From assembly GCF_017798165.1 (NCBI RefSeq), contig NZ_CP059068.1, positions 868,001 through 932,000 of the forward strand: a stretch of DNA of 64,000 bases. Direction: 5' to 3'. Under the pieces are notes generated by a model. It was given only the letters and a program-made list of their open reading frames with translations. It had not been told where the DNA came from and did no database searches. Of this stretch, positions 61,050-64,000 are shown one piece after another. The DNA comes from Rhodoferax sp. AJA081-3 (lineage in GTDB: Bacteria > Pseudomonadota > Gammaproteobacteria > Burkholderiales > Burkholderiaceae_C). Made by a program: the position numbers and the translations under genes. Numbering within the stretch: the first letter of the stretch is position 1; each line of letters begins with the position of its first letter.

Positions 61050-61190
61050 GCTCTGTCTCCTACATCAAATAGCTTGTATTTTTTGGACGAGACAATGTAA
61101 CCCACAATTTCTGAGAGGAATTAGTCAGCAGAGATCTTTTGCGGCGCCGATCCCCAGGGGACTGCTTCGGCTCTGGGCCAGGGGGCCTTA

Positions 61191-61240
61191 AGCCAAATTG
61201 ACCTCTAGCCCCCCTGCAATATCACTAGTTTGCTATCAAA
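61191..61240. repeat. Interspersed TAGCCCCCG-type repeat, copy 9 (3' of rtcA)
   Basis: CCAAATTGACCTCTAGCCCC followed by TTTGCTATCAAATCAGG gives the two blocks, ending at the rtcA stop codon. It occupies most of the gap between rtcA and the Tgl-like gene. Confidence 0.6.
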
Positions 61241-62329
61241 TCAGGATTTTTTGGTTTGCACCAGCACCCCACCGTCCAGCGGATCCATCACAAAACGCAA
61301 CGGCAGGAACTGCTCTATCACCTTGGCATTGGTTCGCGTGTGCTCGGACATGCTGGTGGCCCAGTACTGCCCGGCCTTGCCTTGTAGCGCGGCCAGGGCC
61401 ATGGGGAGCATCAACTGGTCCGCCAGGTGCTCGCCCACTGGCGCGCGGTGTGCCAAGTAGGCCTGTGTCTCGCGTAGCACCGTGCGCGCCACTTCTTCAG
61501 CGCTGATACTTTTCTCGCCAAAGGCGGTCAACACTTCGGTGATGTGCTCAAACTGCAGGATCACCTGCAACGCATTGCCCGGCCCTTCGTTGCTGCGCAG
61601 GGCGCGGTCGCGTAGTTGGTCTTCCGTCCAACCGAGCGCGCGGCCCAGCACGTCTAGCTCGCGGCCGGCCACGCCCTTGGGAATGCCGGCGTGCAGGCAT
61701 TCGGCCCAGGCCTCCAGGCGCGCGCCGCGCTCCATCAGGTGGATAGCAGCAAGGCCGTCCGCAGGCGGCGCGATGCGCACGCGCACCTCGCCACCACCAG
61801 CGGGGTAGAAGCCATGGCGTTGCACTTCCAGCGCATACACGGACTGGCCACCGCCTGAGAAGTACGGCGCCATGCGGTTCAAGAACGTGGCCGAAGGCGC
61901 CATGGGGTTGTGTGTACCGCCGCGCAGCACGATGGTGGAGGCATGTGCAGCCAGGGCCAAGGGCCACAGCACGGTTTGCAGCACCAGCATACAGCTGCCG
62001 GCAGAGCCGACTGCGAATTCGTAGTCACCGCCATGCACTGGCCCAGGAGTGAAGCTGAGTTGGCTGGCGCCAATCTGCACCGCATTGCCATCCGCGTCCA
62101 CAGCTTGGCAGTGTTCAGGACCGCCGCCCACAGCCACAGCCGCCTGCACACAAGCCAGGTGCTGGCGCATCAGGCCGGGCTTGGGGCGCTTGGCGCGGAT
62201 GTTGACCAGGTTGAAGGCTTTGCCCGTGATCAGGCTCAGTGCCAAGGCCGTGCGCAGGATCTGCCCACCGCCCTCGCCTTGTGAACCGTCGATTTCAACC
62301 GTTGTTGTTTGTGTTTCTGTTTTCACCAT
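61241..62329 (-). CDS. rtcA: RNA 3'-terminal phosphate cyclase
   Basis: A 362-residue enzyme that converts RNA 3'-phosphate to the 2',3'-cyclic phosphate via a His-AMP intermediate. The start DGSQGEGGGQILRTALALSL is the family signature. The nucleotidylated His is expected in the C-terminal MSEHTRTNAKVIEQFL. Its start overlaps the zinc-ribbon gene end by 35 bases. With RtcB it forms an RNA repair pair. Confidence 0.94.
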   Translation of the reverse strand: MVKTETQTTTVEIDGSQGEGGGQILRTALALSLITGKAFNLVNIRAKRPKPGLMRQHLACVQAAVAVGGGPEHCQAVDADGNAVQIGASQLSFTPGPVHGGDYEFAVGSAGSCMLVLQTVLWPLALAAHASTIVLRGGTHNPMAPSATFLNRMAPYFSGGGQSVYALEVQRHGFYPAGGGEVRVRIAPPADGLAAIHLMERGARLEAWAECLHAGIPKGVAGRELDVLGRALGWTEDQLRDRALRSNEGPGNALQVILQFEHITEVLTAFGEKSISAEEVARTVLRETQAYLAHRAPVGEHLADQLMLPMALAALQGKAGQYWATSMSEHTRTNAKVIEQFLPLRFVMDPLDGGVLVQTKKS

Positions 62330-62714
62330 TTTTCTTCTTCTCGATTTTTAATGCCATACCGGCCTGGCTTACGCGCCGGGCCTTTTCGACCCGCGCACGC
62401 TCCAGCAGGCGGCAGGGTCGGCAACGCACGGCGCGGGTGTCGATCTGCCCCTTGGCAATCTCGTACCACCACTTCTGCTGCTTGGCTGTCCATATTTCTT
62501 GCGCACCGCAGTTTTTGCAGACAAAGGGTGTGTCGATGTAAAACGACGGCAACAGGCCGTAGGTGTTGTTATGGGCCAGTTGTGCAGGGTCCGCTGCCAT
62601 GGCACCCAAAGGCACCGCCTTGCTTGGCATAAAGGGGTTGGGCGCCTGCGCAGCGCGCAGGCGCACCAGGCGCTTGGCTTTGATTTCCTCCCGCCTTTGT
62701 TTTCCGCTTTTCAT
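62295..62714 (-). CDS. Zinc-ribbon protein between rtcB and rtcA
   Basis: A 139-residue basic protein. The zinc ribbon has CKNCGAQEIWTAKQQKWWYE and CRPC as the two Cys pairs. This matches the small zinc-ribbon family whose members contain WTAKQQKWWYE-type sequence. The N-terminus is Lys/Arg-rich and could bind RNA. The start at 62714 has AAAGGAAG eight bases upstream; GTG codons further up are less likely. It sits inside the rtcBA operon, overlapping rtcA, so a role in RNA repair is plausible. Confidence 0.78.
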   Translation of the reverse strand: MKSGKQRREEIKAKRLVRLRAAQAPNPFMPSKAVPLGAMAADPAQLAHNNTYGLLPSFYIDTPFVCKNCGAQEIWTAKQQKWWYEIAKGQIDTRAVRCRPCRLLERARVEKARRVSQAGMALKIEKKKNGENRNTNNNG

Positions 62715-62753
62715 CACACACACTTCCTTTGCGGGGTTTCCCGCCCCGCTCTG

Positions 62754-63986
62754 TTATCCCTTCACACACACCACCTGCTTCAGCGTGTACACCACTTCCA
62801 CCAGATCGCTCTGGGCCAGCATCACGGCGTCGATGTCCTTGTAGGCCATCGGGATCTCGTCGATCACATCAGCGTCCTTACGGCATTCCACACCGACGGT
62901 GGCGTCAATCTGATCCTGCACCGTGAACAGCTTTTTGGCCTTGGTGCGGCTCATGGTGCGGCCTGCACCGTGGCTGCAGCTGTTGAAGCTATCCGGGTTG
63001 CCTTTACCGCGCACGATGAAACTCTTGGCGCCCATGCTGCCGGGAATAATCCCCAGCTCACCCGCCTTGGCGCTCACCGCGCCCTTGCGGGTCACGAACA
63101 CCTCTTGCCCAAAGTGCGTTTCCTTGCTCACATAGTTGTGGTGGCAATTCACCGCCTCCAGATGCGTCTCGAACGGCTTGGGCACAGACTTGCGCAGCGC
63201 GCCAATCACGGCCTGCATCATCACCTCGCGGTTCAGACGCGCAAACTTTTGCGCCCAACCTACACCGCGCACGTAGTCACCAAAATACTGGGCACCTTCT
63301 TCAAAATAGGCCAGGTCCTGGTCCGGCAGATTGCGCTGGTGCAGTTCGGCATCCTTCTTGGCCAGCTCAATAAAGTGCGTACCAATGGCGTTACCCACGC
63401 CGCGCGACCCGCTATGCAACATGATCCACACACTACCGGCTTCGTCCAGGCAGATCTCCACAAAGTGGTTACCCCCGCCCAGCGTTCCCATATGGCGGTG
63501 GTTGTTGGTGTTCTTCAGGCGTGGGTAGTCCACGCACAGCGCATCAAACTCGGTCACCAGCTGTGCCCACGCGGTGTCGGCGGCAGCGGGCGTGTTTTCC
63601 CACGAACCTTTGTCGCGGTTGCTCCCCTCGCGGCGGTACTGCTTGGGCGACATACCGTGCGGCACGGCCTTCTCAATCTCGCTACGCAGGCGACCCAGGT
63701 TATCCGGAAGGTCGCTGGCCACCAACGTGGTCTTGCAGGCAATCATCCCGCAACCAATATCCACCCCCACCGCAGCGGGAATGATGGCCTTGATCGTGGG
63801 GATCACGCTACCAATAGTGGCGCCGATACCGTAGTGCACATCCGGCATCACGGCCACGTGGCTGAACACAATCGGCAGCTTGGCCGCGTTTTCCAGCTGG
63901 CGCTGGGCCTCGGCCTCAATCGGCACGCCCTTGGTCCACATCTTCACCGGCACACCGCCGGGTACGTTGAGTTGTTGGTAGTTCAT
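62754..63986 (-). CDS. rtcB: RNA-splicing ligase RtcB
   Basis: A 410-residue GTP-dependent ligase that joins 2',3'-cyclic phosphate to 5'-OH RNA ends. It has VGVDIGCGMIACKTTL with the metal-binding Asp and Cys, GTLGGGNHFVEI with a metal His, and SCSHGAGRTMSR with the expected guanylated-His region. The length equals the E. coli form. GAGAGAAGA precedes the ATG. It is the first gene of the rtcB - zinc ribbon - rtcA operon in the window; no rtcR is seen, though upstream DNA is cut off. Confidence 0.95.
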   Translation of the reverse strand: MNYQQLNVPGGVPVKMWTKGVPIEAEAQRQLENAAKLPIVFSHVAVMPDVHYGIGATIGSVIPTIKAIIPAAVGVDIGCGMIACKTTLVASDLPDNLGRLRSEIEKAVPHGMSPKQYRREGSNRDKGSWENTPAAADTAWAQLVTEFDALCVDYPRLKNTNNHRHMGTLGGGNHFVEICLDEAGSVWIMLHSGSRGVGNAIGTHFIELAKKDAELHQRNLPDQDLAYFEEGAQYFGDYVRGVGWAQKFARLNREVMMQAVIGALRKSVPKPFETHLEAVNCHHNYVSKETHFGQEVFVTRKGAVSAKAGELGIIPGSMGAKSFIVRGKGNPDSFNSCSHGAGRTMSRTKAKKLFTVQDQIDATVGVECRKDADVIDEIPMAYKDIDAVMLAQSDLVEVVYTLKQVVCVKG

Positions 63987-64000
63987 TCTTCTCTCAGTTT

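Noticed and set aside
1..64000. tRNA, rRNA, CRISPR arrays, insertion sequences, integrases or phage genes
   Set aside because: None was seen on either strand; no direct-repeat array with spacers and no transposase-like protein is encoded.

Overview
The window looks like a chromosome segment of a betaproteobacterium in the family Comamonadaceae, most likely Rhodoferax or a close relative. This rests on the GC-rich sequence, the zapA-6S RNA order, the ATGA-coupled cob operon, beta-type SerB, RhlE and NAD-glutamate dehydrogenase, and many copies of a short interspersed repeat with a TAGCCCCCG core that I associate with this family. No rRNA, tRNA, CRISPR array, transposase or phage gene was seen.

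Layout. 0-1 kb: the end of one VapC and a complete VapBC pair. 1-8.7 kb: housekeeping genes (serB, a DsbA-like protein, an HDOD protein, rhlE, a GST, DUF6172, a 3'-5' exonuclease, a luciferase-like monooxygenase, DUF2721, an NYN protein, SUI1). 8.7-14.6 kb: a chemoreceptor, three exported proteins including a patatin-like lipoprotein, and an AlkD-like protein. 14.6-15.9 kb: a small AT-richer accessory patch. 15.9-22 kb: an aminotransferase divergent from the giant NAD-GDH. 22.2-30.2 kb: a chemosensory-like signalling island made of two paralogous membrane kinases with CheA-type Hpt and ATPase modules, a truncated chemoreceptor-tip protein, two CheX-type proteins and a CheY. 30.6-34.4 kb: nth, a TAXI-type binding protein and two tandem matrixin-like metalloproteases. 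34.4-55.8 kb: a long minus-strand cobalamin cluster behind a B12 riboswitch. It covers outer-membrane uptake (btuB), inner-membrane uptake (btuFCD), corrin adenosylation (cobO), amidation (cobB, cobQ), aminopropanol arm (cobD, cbiB) and nucleotide loop assembly (cobU, cobT, cobS, cobC). It also carries bioB, a class A PBP-like gene, an unknown membrane protein and a PIN/RHH toxin-antitoxin pair. 55.8-56.6 kb: zapB-like, zapA and 6S RNA. 56.7-64 kb: accessory and membrane genes, a bacterial-transglutaminase-like protein, and an rtcB - zinc ribbon - rtcA RNA repair operon.

The most unusual signal is the set of palindromic elements. Two families were found, each with two copies. In both families a conserved centre (44 nt or 25 nt) is flanked by long inverted arms that are almost perfectly self-complementary within a copy but unrelated between copies. 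One copy of each family lies inside a protein gene in frame: family 1 in cobB, family 2 in cobQ. A third, shorter repeat also lies inside several cob genes, in four cases in the same reading frame. The cobalamin cluster therefore appears to be a hot spot for in-frame repeat insertion.

The second interesting region is the 22-30 kb signalling island. It has kinases, phosphatase-like proteins and a response regulator but no CheW, CheR or CheB, so it may be a self-contained phosphorelay rather than a chemotaxis array. Functions are read from motifs by eye; no database search was possible.
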